From Anaeramoeba flamelloides (taxonomy: Eukaryota; Metamonada; Anaeramoebidae), in assembly GCA_027625915.1 (NCBI GenBank), contig JANTQA010000036.1, positions 9,941,001 to 10,005,000 on the forward strand: a stretch of DNA of 64,000 nucleotides, given 5' to 3'. Shown here one piece after another: positions 12,701 through 22,425 of the stretch. The notes beneath the pieces were generated by a model that saw only the letters and a program-made list of their open reading frames with translations, ran no database searches and had not been told where the DNA came from. How positions within the stretch are numbered: position 1 is the first letter of the stretch; the number at the start of each line of letters is the position of its first letter. The position numbers and the translations under genes are program-made.

Positions 12701-15700
12701 TTCGTAAGTGTTCTAGGTTTTTTTGAGGTTTTCTATTTTATTTGGAAAATCTATTAATTTTCCAATCAAAACAAAAATTAAAAAAAAACTAATGGAAGTG
12801 TCCTAGAAAAAAATATTTTTTTCAATTTATATCAATGAATAATTCTTTAATAGTCAAAACAATTGATTCTACGTTTTTGAAATATATTTATTAAATTTAA
12901 AATACTTTTAAAATATATGATTATAACCTCTTAAATGTGAAAAATAAAATATTCAATTTTTTTACTAATAAATCTGAGAAAAATCTCACTGGAAAATTGG
13001 ATTTTCCAACTTTAATTTTTAAAATCCTCGAAAAATAATTTTTGATACAAGATCTTGTATTAACCAATAGTGTTTATTATAAGCGATGTTATCAAAAAGT
13101 AAAAAATTAGTAAATGTTTAATTTTTTTCCAAAAATTTTTTCAGGATCGTGCTTTAAGGACACAGTTATTTCTATAAAAATTTTCTTTTTAAGATCGAAA
13201 ATTGTTTTTTTTTTTTTTTTCTTTTTTTATGAGTGTCTAATTCTATTTAAAAATAAATAAGCATGATCTAAATGATAAATTACTAAAATTCAACAATGAC
13301 AAATGAGGGTATTTTTAGAAAAAAAGTATGAAAGAACTACATTCAATATTCAATTTATATTGATGTAAATTATTTTTTGAAGAAATAACTGTGAAAGTTT
13401 CCAAAATGTCGCACTTTTCTGTTTTTTTTTTGATATTTAAAAGATTTTTTTTTCATCTATCTCAAGTTTTCATTTTTAAAATAAGTTATTTTAGACAGAA
13501 AGAATATTTGAAAATCATTATTTTATCGGATATAAAGAGTTATAGAGCAATTACAGCGTGAACTATTAAATTGAATTAAATTGATTTTGTACTAAAAGAA
13601 AATAATTTATTTCTAAATGAAGAAATATAAACATTTTGAAATTTAAAACAAGAAATGATGAAAATTTTTTTCAAAATTTGAATTTTTGTTTTTGAGAATA
13701 TTGTGAAATTTTTTTTTTGAATTGAATTTTTTGGAATGAAAGAGAATCCTTTGAAAACTTTATAACTTTTTTTAAATTAGAATTTTTATCCAATGATTTT
13801 TTTGTTTTTGAAATTGAGAATATTATGACTTTTTTTGCCTTATTATCAAAGATTCTAAGAAATTTTTTTTTAATTGAATTTTTCTCATTGATATCACATG
13901 TATTTTTTTTTCTTTGTTATTTTAATTTTTTGTTCCTTGGAAATCCTCTTAATTTTTTTAATTTAATTGCATTTTTGCATGAGAGAGCCGGTGGATTTTT
14001 TTTTTTTGGTATTTGAATTTTTTCAACCAAAAAAAGGTGCACTTTCATCATATCATTTATTCAGTGGCCCTCTCCTTGAGTATGCTTGAAATTCGCGACA
14101 AGTAACTAGAACCTTTAGGGTATAGTAAACTAAAAAAATCTCCAAGTAAATTTAATAGCAAATTCAAAAAAAATTATAGCATCTTGAAATTGAAAAACCC
14201 AAGTAAAAATCTGATTACCAAAAGGCCAAACTTGCTTTTAATTATATTTTTCAAAATGAATTATTGTTTTTAAAAGTTTGATCCCATTTTTATCATTTTT
14301 GTAAAGTTCCAAAATTGAAAATATTTCCAAATTATTCCAAAAAAAATTAATTTTCTTTGAAAAAAGACAGAAATCTTATTTTCTGTGAAGATTGTGTACC
14401 AAAATAGAAAGATAAAAATGAAACAATTAAGTTTTGAAATAACCCAGTATAAAAAATTCTACTTAATTTCATAAAAAAATTCAATAATTATTTTAAACTT
14501 GAAAAAAAATATAATTTATTTATTCAAACGAACAGTTCGAATCAATAATTTCTTTTTTTTTATCTAAAAAATATAAGAAAAAAAGTCAAACAAACAAATT
14601 GTGTTCAAAAAAACCCAAAATAACTTTTTATTAAAAATTGAAAATTTAACTTATAATCTAAAGAAATACTTTTTAATTTGATTATTTATAATCAATAATT
14701 ATCTAACCAATTTTTTTTTTTTTTTTTTTTTCAGAGAGCTAGTAATAATCCAAAGATTAAAAAATATCAATAGGCTTTTTTATTATTTCTAAATTTTTTA
14801 AAGATTTTCAAACAAATAAAATGAATTCAAATTAATAATTCTAATATATAAAAAAAAATAGATGTTCTCAAATAACTGATTTTAAACAATAGCAGTTCGC
14901 TGTTTATACTCTTAATATTTGAAAAAGAATATTACCTAATCTTTTAAATTTTCAGAAATTTAATAAATATTTGTGAACAAAATAAAAAAAATCAATTTTT
15001 TCTGGATCTACAAGGATTCAATATTTGATTTATTTTTCTGGTATTTTCAAAATAAGATTAAATTTTTCAGGGTTGTTTGTTCATACAAAAACCTCAGGAA
15101 TTACTCAAAGAGATGATTTCTTCAAAATAAAAAGATTTTGAAAATTTTTCTTTTTTTAAATTGATGCAAAAATCCCAACAAAAAGATCTTGATCTTTTTA
15201 CTGGAAATTTCATTGGGGAAAATGAAATTGTTTTAAAAAATGATTATTCATTTCTCTAAAGTTGACAAATAAAGTTACATATCGGGTTTAATTGTATTCT
15301 TATAAACACAATTACTCTATCACCTTTGATACAAAAAATAAATAAGAATTACTTGTCCCTTAAACAAAAAATTAAATAAACCAAACAAAAAAAATGTAGA
15401 CTTACTGAGATTAGCAACAATTATTAAAGATATTTCTTGGAGTTTGGAGTCTTTTGAGTTTAAAAAAGAAACCAAATATGATCCAAAATCAAGGATTGTT
15501 TGTTTAAGTTTGTAAGTCCCAGAAGAAACGTGTAACAAAATTAAGGCAATTTCTAATTTTACTTCAAGATCTTCAGAATCAATCAAAATCTATAAAGAGG
15601 ATTTGTGAATTATTAAAAATTATTTTGTTTTCAAAAAAACCGATTAAGTTGCAAATTGGGATTTAAAAAAGAACTATTCTTATAAAAAGAAAAAGAAAAA

Positions 15701-16081
15701 TAAACCAAAAAGAAACAACAAAAAAAAAATCAAAAAAGAAATGAAAAAGGTTACCAAAAGTGTCTTTATAATATCAAATTTTTGAAAATCATAAAAGCTT
15801 TCTGGATTTTGTGAGATTGTAAACTTCATATGTCTGAGTGCTTTTTTTATAAGGTCGATGTTATCTGAGGCAAGATCTTTGGCAATCATATCTGGAGGTA
15901 CAGTTAAATATTCTTCTCCTTTGCTACTTTCTGAAATCATTTCGATTCTTCGTTTTAAGAGATTACGATCTTTTTTTGATTTTCTTATTTGTTTCAAAGT
16001 CACATTACGTTTTTCTAAAATTTGTGATTTTTCGCTCGTCTTTTTATATAACTTTTTTCTTCTTTCAAATCTGTTCTTCAT
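9746..16081 (-). CDS. Importin subunit alpha (karyopherin alpha), three exons
   Basis: Exons are 16081-15755, 15589-15406 and 10728-9746. Introns begin gtaacc and gtaagt and end tatag and aaaag; phases 0 and 1 match. The joined protein has 497 residues, close to the usual 500-530. Residues 7-46 form an importin-beta-binding domain rich in Arg/Lys (RFERRKKLYKK, then KKDRNLLKRR). Armadillo repeats follow to about residue 470, and the tail is acidic. The second junction restores ANLS-GDCLNFR, the family GNIAGDxxxCR motif, which strongly supports the splice. It should carry NLS cargo into the nucleus with importin-beta. The groove is odd: the Trp positions of repeats 2, 3, 4 and 8 are Leu125, Ile165, Phe208 and Ile390, while Trp251 and Trp341 remain. 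The Asn partners at 169, 212 and 394 persist. The long second intron is packed with elements. It shares a 238-bp divergent promoter with the gene at 16320. Confidence 0.93.
11126..12325 (-). mobile_element. Tc1/mariner relic with 19-bp terminal repeats
   Basis: Perfect inverted repeats TTTCAGTCAAAGGGGCCCA lie at 11126-11144 and, inverted, at 12307-12325, enclosing 1.2 kb. The CAGT start and a Tc1-type transposase tail on the minus strand (11933-12043) identify the group. No TA target duplication is visible at the edges, so the exact ends may be off by a few bases. Parts recur at 1300-1900 (inverted), 22780-22960 and 46480-46620. Confidence 0.8.
11933..12043 (-). pseudogene. Transposase C-terminal remnant (Tc1/mariner family), copy 2
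   Basis: On the minus strand the frame reads L-V-S-N-M-T-K-R-L-D-L-V-I-Q-R-G-G and ends G-F-Y-stop. This is the canonical LVxSMxxRxxxVIxxxGG..Y end of Tc1-like transposases. The preceding Val-Thr-Asp-Glu block is in another frame, so the gene is broken. It is better preserved than the copy at 1489-1596. Confidence 0.75.
12495..13150 (+). repeat. Dispersed repeat, copy 2
   Basis: Counterpart of 295-870 in the same orientation. It carries an internal small hairpin: aaacctaacggcggttttcc at about 12586 and its inverted arm near 12640-12665, with the block aacctaacggcggttttc present twice. This hairpin is not seen in copy 1, so it is either an insertion here or lost there. Confidence 0.55.
13153..14117 (+). 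mobile_element. TTAA-type DNA element, family T2, copy 2
   Basis: Left end TTTAAGGACACAGTTATTTC, right end ..GTAACTAGAACCTTTA. The interior matches 5703-6396 and 30922-31640 and is longer than both because of T-rich expansions and an extra near-repeat block at 13690-13900. It is non-coding. Its right end shares the TTTA with the left end of the following T1 element. Confidence 0.7.
14115..15363 (+). mobile_element. TTAA-type DNA element, family T1, copy 2
   Basis: Inverted counterpart of 2315-3532 over its whole length; for example aaacccaagtaaaaatctga at about 14196 recurs in reverse near 3430-3450. Left end TTTAGGGTATAGTAAA, right end ..TTACTTGTCCCTTAA. It ends only 42 bp from the exon 2 donor of importin-alpha yet leaves the splice site intact. 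Confidence 0.78.
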
Positions 16082-16319
16082 TTTGGAAAGCTTTTTACAA
16101 TATTTACAACCAATATAAAAAAATTAAAAAATAAAACTTTGAATAATCCTTTTCGATTTGAAAATTGCAAAATATCACTTCAAAATACAAAAAACATCCA
16201 AAACTAGATACAGCTATAAAGAACTGTTCAAAAAGGAAAACTTAAAAGAGATTATATGAATTTCAAGATATGAAATTTCATTTTTTTGTTTATTGTATTC
16301 CAAATTCAAATAATCTAAA
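16082..16319. promoter_or_regulatory. Shared divergent promoter region
   Basis: The 238 bp separate the start codons of importin-alpha (minus) and the membrane FSFG protein (plus). Both genes must be transcribed outward from here. The sequence is A/T-rich with tataaaaaaattaaaaa at 16115-16131 and a ctataaagaac block at 16214-16224. I can assign no specific factor site. The arrangement suggests co-regulation. Confidence 0.6.
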
Positions 16320-18488
16320 ATGCTTTTAATTTTGATATCCCTTTTTATTTTAGCGATAACCATCTTCTCGTTTTTTGTAAAACCCTATCTTTGGCCTTCA
16401 TCAAATAAAAAAAAACAAATTCAAAGAATTGGAGGAAGCAAAGTCTATTTTGTTCCTGTAACGAATGTGGAAATGAATGTTGAACAATCAATATCCGCGC
16501 ACCAACTTGAAGAAAGGGAGCAATTTACCAACTATGACAATAATCAAATAGACTCTGATTCTGATTATGATTACGATTATGGCAATGGTTACGGGCATGC
16601 TAACCAATCTCAAAAAGAGAGATCTGTAAGCAAAAATAAAAATCAATTTAATGCTGGTTATGTGAATCGAAATCCGCATTATAGCAATTTTCCCAATATC
16701 GACCGATCTCAAAATGAGAACCAATATTCTTCCTTTCAGTCATATGATCGATTCAATTATTTGAATCAAAAAAAAAGAATCAAAAAATCAAAAAAAAAGA
16801 ACCAAACCGAGCAATTAGAAAAAAATTCGAATCAAAAGACGCAACCAAATTCATTCAATGAAATACCCATCAAAAACGAAAGCCAAAAAACAAATAAAAA
16901 TCGAAAAACAAGATTTGGGATGATGGAGCTCGATTCTTCAAGTTCTGATAAAGAATCCAATCTCCAAAGAAAAAGGAAAAGGAAAAGAAACAGAAAAACT
17001 GCAAGAACGACCCGTCTAGATACAAAAAAAAAAAGAAGGAATAAATATTCTAAAAAGAAAGCAGAGGTTTCCCAAAAAAATAATGAAAGGAAAAGAAAGT
17101 ATGAGAAAAAGCCAAGCAAAAAAGAATTCAAGAACAAAACACAAATTTTATCCAAGAAGACAAGAACCTCAAGAAATTTAGACAAGAGCACAAAAATTGA
17201 AATTAAGCAGAAGAAAAAAAAAAAAAGAAAAGATCATAAGAAACTTGAAAGGGATCAAAACCAATCAAATGTAAATCGAAAAACACAAAAAATTCAGCCA
17301 ATAAGGGAAAGGCGTAACAAGAAAATCAAAAATAAAGTAAAATCAAAGATTTCTAAAGGCAAAAAAAGTCAAAATCCAAAAAGAAATAAGAAAATCTTTG
17401 ATGCAAAATACAATTTGAATCAAAAACCAAAGTTAATTGTAAAAAACCAAACTCAAGAAATCACGATTGAAAAAAAGCAAATCAAAAATGACATGCACCT
17501 CAACGATCCCAAAGTAATAAATAGAAATAGAAGAATTAAACCAACAATCCCCTTTAATCAAATCACAAAGCCATTAATTAAAAGAGACACCAACCCGGTT
17601 TCTTCGAAACGTTTACAAGAGCTGTATGGAATTTCACCAAAAAAGGCAAGTCAAGGAAACGGAAAGAATAATAATAATAATAATTTATCTCAAAAAAAAT
17701 CATTTTTAGCTGTTGAAAACAAAAATGGCAATCACCCAAATGTAAGATCGATACTAAACACACCAAAACCAAAGGGGAAAAAAAATGTCACCTTTGGCTT
17801 TAAAGTGAATATGGTGACAGGCGAAAAAACAAAACTTAATTCAAATAGATCACAAAACATTAAAAAACTTCCAAATAACAATGTTAATAGTTTATTAAAA
17901 AACAATACAAAGTCTAAGACAATAATTCCTAATAACCAAAATCAAACATCCACTGGAAGACAAAAAGAAAAATCAATTTTAAAAAAGTCGAATTCTACTA
18001 ATCAACCAGAAAGAAAAACTTCAAATATTGCTTTAAATCAAGAAACCACCAAACCGAAAAAATTTAGTTTTGGTAATAAAAATTCAACAAAAACTACAAA
18101 TCAAGTATCCAGTCAACCAAAAAAATTTAGTTTTGGCAATAAAAACTCAACAAAAACTACAAATCAAGTCTCCAGTCAACCTAAAAAATTTAGTTTTGGC
18201 AATAAAAATTCAAGTAAAACCTCAAATCAAGTATCCAGCCAACCTAAAAAATTTAGTTTTGGCAATAAAAATTCGAGTAAAACTTCCAACCAAGTATCCG
18301 GCCAACCAAAAAAATTTAGTTTTGGCAATAAGAATTCAACAAAAATTTCAAATCAAACATCTGGCAAGCCAAAAAAAAGTAATTATAGTTCGAATCCAAG
18401 ATCCTTATTTGGGAAAAAAACTGTCAACAACACAGAAAAAAAAAATAATACAACATCATTATTTAATAAATCAAATAAAAACCTTTAA
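16320..18488 (+). CDS. Membrane-anchored Lys-rich protein with C-terminal FSFG repeats (POM121-like plan)
   Basis: The 722-residue product begins with one hydrophobic segment (2-24), a likely signal anchor. A Tyr/Asp-rich stretch (71-92) precedes a very basic region, about 150-400, with strings such as KRKRKRNRK at 218-226 that would serve as nuclear localisation signals. The C-terminus has FG motifs: RFG at 198-200, TFGF at 491-494, five FSFG repeats starting at 582 with a 21-residue period, and one LFG near the end. TM anchor, basic NLS region and FG tail is the layout of the vertebrate pore membrane nucleoporin POM121, which binds importins. Its neighbour is importin-alpha. This is similarity of plan only, since low-complexity sequence prevents a homology call. 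There is no intron. Possible PP1-docking motifs are KNVTF at 488-492 and SILK at 552-555. It could instead be another nuclear-envelope or nucleolar protein. Confidence 0.85.
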   Translation: MLLILISLFILAITIFSFFVKPYLWPSSNKKKQIQRIGGSKVYFVPVTNVEMNVEQSISAHQLEEREQFTNYDNNQIDSDSDYDYDYGNGYGHANQSQKERSVSKNKNQFNAGYVNRNPHYSNFPNIDRSQNENQYSSFQSYDRFNYLNQKKRIKKSKKKNQTEQLEKNSNQKTQPNSFNEIPIKNESQKTNKNRKTRFGMMELDSSSSDKESNLQRKRKRKRNRKTARTTRLDTKKKRRNKYSKKKAEVSQKNNERKRKYEKKPSKKEFKNKTQILSKKTRTSRNLDKSTKIEIKQKKKKKRKDHKKLERDQNQSNVNRKTQKIQPIRERRNKKIKNKVKSKISKGKKSQNPKRNKKIFDAKYNLNQKPKLIVKNQTQEITIEKKQIKNDMHLNDPKVINRNRRIKPTIPFNQITKPLIKRDTNPVSSKRLQELYGISPKKASQGNGKNNNNNNLSQKKSFLAVENKNGNHPNVRSILNTPKPKGKKNVTFGFKVNMVTGEKTKLNSNRSQNIKKLPNNNVNSLLKNNTKSKTIIPNNQNQTSTGRQKEKSILKKSNSTNQPERKTSNIALNQETTKPKKFSFGNKNSTKTTNQVSSQPKKFSFGNKNSTKTTNQVSSQPKKFSFGNKNSSKTSNQVSSQPKKFSFGNKNSSKTSNQVSGQPKKFSFGNKNSTKISNQTSGKPKKSNYSSNPRSLFGKKTVNNTEKKNNTTSLFNKSNKNL
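18057..18371 (+). repeat. Five tandem 63-bp coding repeats (FSFG units)
   Basis: Five in-frame units of 63 bp encode KKFSFGNKNS(T/S)KT(T/S)NQ plus a variable V-S-(S/G)-Q-P tail. The Phe-Ser-Phe-Gly core is unchanged in all units, whereas the spacer varies (TKTT, SKTS, TKIS). The period is a multiple of three, so a second frame is also open, but it lacks any start of its own and is an artefact. Confidence 0.9.
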
Positions 18489-20337
18489 ATTTATAATAAA
18501 TTCATAAATGGATGAATTCAAAATATAATTTATTTCTTTTCTTGATTGTAATTAAACTAAATAAAAAAATTTCAATATATATTGATATCTATATATCTGT
18601 TTTTTTTTTTTTTTTTTTTTTTTGTCTCTGTACGTTTAATTTCTATAATTAAAAATATTGAAACACTATAAAACATTTTAAACACCATTTCATAAATGAT
18701 GATACCTTCAAAAATTTTAATTTGGTAAATTTCTTTAATAGCCTGATGAGGAATCAGATTAAAAAGAAACAATCTTTCTCAGAACATTGTTGAATTTAAT
18801 AAATGTTGTTTTTTCAAAGTAGTAATTATTAAAACAATAATGTTTAAGAAAAAAAATGTCTAACAAATTTTTACAATTATATTTCTTTCTTTTTCTTTCA
18901 ATTAAAAAAACACAATTTAATAATATTCTGGTTTTTGTTAACATTAAGGTTTACATTCACGTAAAATTTAAAAAAAAATTATCTTATACTGTGTGTAACT
19001 TTTTGTTATTTTGGTTATTAGCTGATCAATATAGACCTTGGTTTAATATTCGATGTTTATTAAAAACTGAATATATTCAATTAATTTTTTTTTTTCAAAT
19101 CTTAATTGCTGGGTGTAAGACTAATAGGACGGAAGGTAAGTTGTAATAAAAAATGTTGTTTGTGGGTTGTTGATTAAAAGTTTGAGTTTGGTTTTGTTTT
19201 ATTTGAAGCTTTTCAAAATCTTTTTTTTCTTTTTATTATTTGTTCTTTAAGCTGAATTTATGAAAACATTGATAATGTTTTTGAGATATTTATTAAAAAA
19301 TCTGAATTTCAGGATTTCAATTGAAATTTTTATTTTTAATTTTATTTTAATTTTAATTATTGGAGAGGTATTAATTATACTCTGTTTCTCTTTACTTAAT
19401 TTTACTTTCAGAAATATAAGCGTCAAATCATAAATTTTATGATTGTTAATTGGGAAAGATATAATTTCAAACCATCTTAGTTTAAAAATAATTTATTAAG
19501 ATTTATTTCTTTTAATTTCTTTTGAAAAAACTTAATGTTTTAATTTTTAAAGGAATGCCATTTCTATTTGAAAATGAACAATATTTTCTTCTATTCTCTT
19601 TTGTTCATATTTGAAATATAAATGATTGAAATTATTTATAAATTATTTCCAAGAAAGTGCGGCAAATTTAGTTTAATATATATATTTATTAAATTCAAAC
19701 TTAAAAAAAGTATTTAAATATACAAAACTATTAATTACTATTTATTAATTCTTAATAATAATTCATTTTTTTCTTAACATGTTATTACATAAATAAAAAA
19801 TACCAAAATTTCTGATCTCGATTTTATCTGATATTTTTTAGGGAGTGAAAATTGATATTTATTCGATTCTTTTTGAGTGAAAAAATTCTTTTCCTTACTT
19901 GTTTAATTTCCACAACTTTTTGAATAGTATTGAATATATATAACTATATTTGATAACGTAAAAAATCATTTGTAACCTTTCCATATTTCCAGTTTTTTTT
20001 TGAAAAATTTCTTACATTGTTTTCACTCAAAAAATTTTTGATTTTTTTTCTCGATTTTTTGGAAATATTTCATCTAATATATTTTGAAATAAATAATTTA
20101 GTCGTTTATTCTATCGGGGTTTATATTAAACTTAATTTGGCATTGTCAATTAAAGATTACTATACCAACAAAGATTTTTTTTTATCAAATGAAATGTAAA
20201 AAAAATGCTACACTTTCTTGGAAATACCTTATTGTTATTGATTTTATAGTTTTACCAATTTAAGAAATAATGAATTGTTTGGATAGTAGAATTGTTGGTC
20301 TTGATGAATACCTTTTATATTTATGTGTTTCAAAAAA

Positions 20338-20371
<34 letters not shown>

Positions 20372-20699
20372 ACGGGGGTGCGGTGTCGTCAAGTATATTT
20401 GTGTTAATATGGAGTAACCAACTTTATCAGTAATTAAAAATTATTAAATAAAATAAATGATTTTACTTTATTCTTTTAAATCATAGAAAAAAATAATTGC
20501 GAATTTATAAATATTAGAAATAAAAATAAAATTTAATACAATTTCGATTAATTTCTAAATTTAAAAAAAAATCTAACAAAACAATTTATGATTCAAAATA
20601 AAAAAAGACAAAGGAAATTTTCTCTTTGATGTTTCAAATTAAAAAAAAAAGCTACTATATTTTTATATAATTGTTGTAAATTCTTTCCAAACATATTAA
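18489..20699. other. Non-coding spacer with poly(T) tracts and a reverse R4 repeat
   Basis: No gene is supported. Poly(T) runs lie at 18601-18623 and 20341-20370. A small open frame at 18856-19146 has spacer composition. The stretch of about 19790-20260 is a reverse copy of repeat R4 (see 28640-29150 and 56605-57110); the block complementary to aaattaagtttaat around 20115-20130 and the cgattttatctgat block at about 19820 are shared. Confidence 0.5.
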
Positions 20700-20890
20700 A
20701 AAGTCTCCTTAAGTTCATATCTTTTCCGAAATTCTAAATAATTTAGTAGAATCTTTGATTTTACTCAATTCTTTTGAATTTTTGAAAAGTTAATGGTGGT
20801 ATTTTTTAAACTAAAAAATATACCAAAAATTTTTAAAAATTTCTTTGAATTACTTAAATTACAAAAAAACCTAAAACCTTTCCAACTTGT
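20700..20890 (-). repeat. Dispersed repeat, copy 3 (fragment)
   Basis: Reverse fragment of the repeat at 12495-13150. The shared block around gagtaaaatcaaagatt (reverse complement at 20755-20772) and the following aattcaaaag are recognisable. Heavily diverged. Confidence 0.45.
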
Positions 20891-21164
20891 GGAATTTTTA
20901 TTATAACGTTCAATAAAAGATTATTATTTTCTCTGTGTATTCAACAATAATAAAATAAATAATATATTTATTTTGAATAAGATCAAATATAATATTCTGG
21001 AACATTGTTTATTAATTTTATTTATTTAAATTAATTCTTTTTCCTCCAAATTTTGGTTTTTTTCATCGAATTGACAATTCTAAAAATCTCTCTTTTTTTT
21101 TAAACCTTTGGAAAACTTACACATAAGGAAACCTGAAGATGGGACAAAAGTAATTTGTAAAATT

Positions 21165-22425
21165 CTTGGAGACTAAAGAAATAAACATAAAAAATCTTTA
21201 AGTAAATTCAATAACAAATTCAAAAAAAAATATTGTATTTTGAAATTGAAAAATGGTGTAAAATTCTATTTACTCAAATATCGGACTTAATTTAAATTTT
21301 ATTTGCAAAAAGGGGTTATTGTTTTAAAATCATTTGGCACAGTGTTCAAATTTAAGAAATGTTGATAATCCCAGATATTTCTGAATTATTTCAAAAAAAA
21401 AAATATTTTTTTTCAAAGAAGATAGAAATTTTATTATTAATGAAGAACAATTACGAAAATTCAGATATAAAATGAAGCAATTCAGTCTTGAAATAACTCA
21501 ATATAAAAAATCTCCTTAATTTCAAAAAAAAAAAAATTCAGTAATTATTTGTAACTTGAAAAAAATATAATTTCTTTTCAAACAATGGGCCAAAACAATA
21601 AAGTCTTGATTTTTAAAAAAAGAAATGCGAAAAAAATAACCAAACAAACAATACAAAAAGAATTGTTCCAAAATACATTATTTCAACTTGTGTATTCCAA
21701 CTTACAACTGAAAGAAATACTTTTTAATTTGATTATTTTAATCAATAATTAATAACCACATTTTAATTTTTTTCAGTAGGTCATCAACATAACCAAGGGT
21801 TAAATTTGCAAATTTTTACAATTATTTCTCAATATTTTTGGGATTTTCAAACAAATAAAACAAATTCAAATTAAAAAGAATAGTTGAACTTAAAAAATAA
21901 GAAATATTTACAAATAACTAATTTTAGGAATTATAGTTCCTTGTTTAATACTCTGAATATTTCGAAAAAAAAAGATTAAATAATCTTTTAAAATTCCAAG
22001 AAATTATCGAAATATTTGTAAAGAAAATAATTATCCATTTCTTCAGATCTTCAAGGATTCACTATTTCATTTGTTTTTTCTTGTTTTTTAAAATAAGATT
22101 AAAGTTCCAATGGTTATTTGTTCATACCGACTCTCGAAAATAACTAAATATGAAATTTCATGAAAATAAAAAAGTTTTTGCAAATTTTTCTTTTTCTAAT
22201 TTGATCCAAAAATTAAACAAAAAAGAATCAAGATCTTTTTGACTCAAAATAAAAATAGGAAAAAAATGAACTCCTTTTCAAAATGATAACTCATTTCTTT
22301 AAAGTTGATAAAAGAGTTTATTTATCAAGTTTGTTTGAGGATTTGAGCAAGCCAATTACTCTATTACCTTTAGCAAAACAAAAGAAAATAAAAAGGGGTT
22401 ATTGGTACTTGAAGCTAATAAAAGG
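21165..22425 (+). mobile_element. TTAA-type DNA element, family T1, copy 3
   Basis: It aligns throughout with 14115-15363: aaatctttaagtaaattcaa at the left, ctttaaagttgataaa at about 22298 and ctattaccttt at about 22363. The terminal repeats have decayed beyond easy recognition, so this is the oldest full-length copy seen. Confidence 0.65.

Larger units (their letters stand above)
10729..15405 (-). other. 4.7-kb intron of importin-alpha filled with transposons
   Basis: This intron separates exons 2 and 3. Within it lie, end to end, a Tc1/mariner relic (11126-12325), a dispersed repeat (12495-13150), a T2 element (13153-14117) and a T1 element (14115-15363). Only about 42 bases of non-element sequence remain next to the exon 2 donor. 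The first intron of the same gene is just 165 bp (15754-15590), so the excess length is explained by insertions. Confidence 0.8.

Noticed and set aside
15858-16118. Open frame antisense to importin-alpha exon 1
   Set aside because: It is the complement of the conserved importin-beta-binding exon and has no recognisable feature.
18070-18507. 145-codon frame overlapping the FSFG repeats
   Set aside because: The repeat period is a multiple of three, so every frame stays open. This frame has a Lys/Gln composition without a motif.
18856-19146. 96-codon frame as a gene or structured RNA
   Set aside because: Spacer-like composition and no second copy. The G-rich end near 19130 did not match any RNA family I know.
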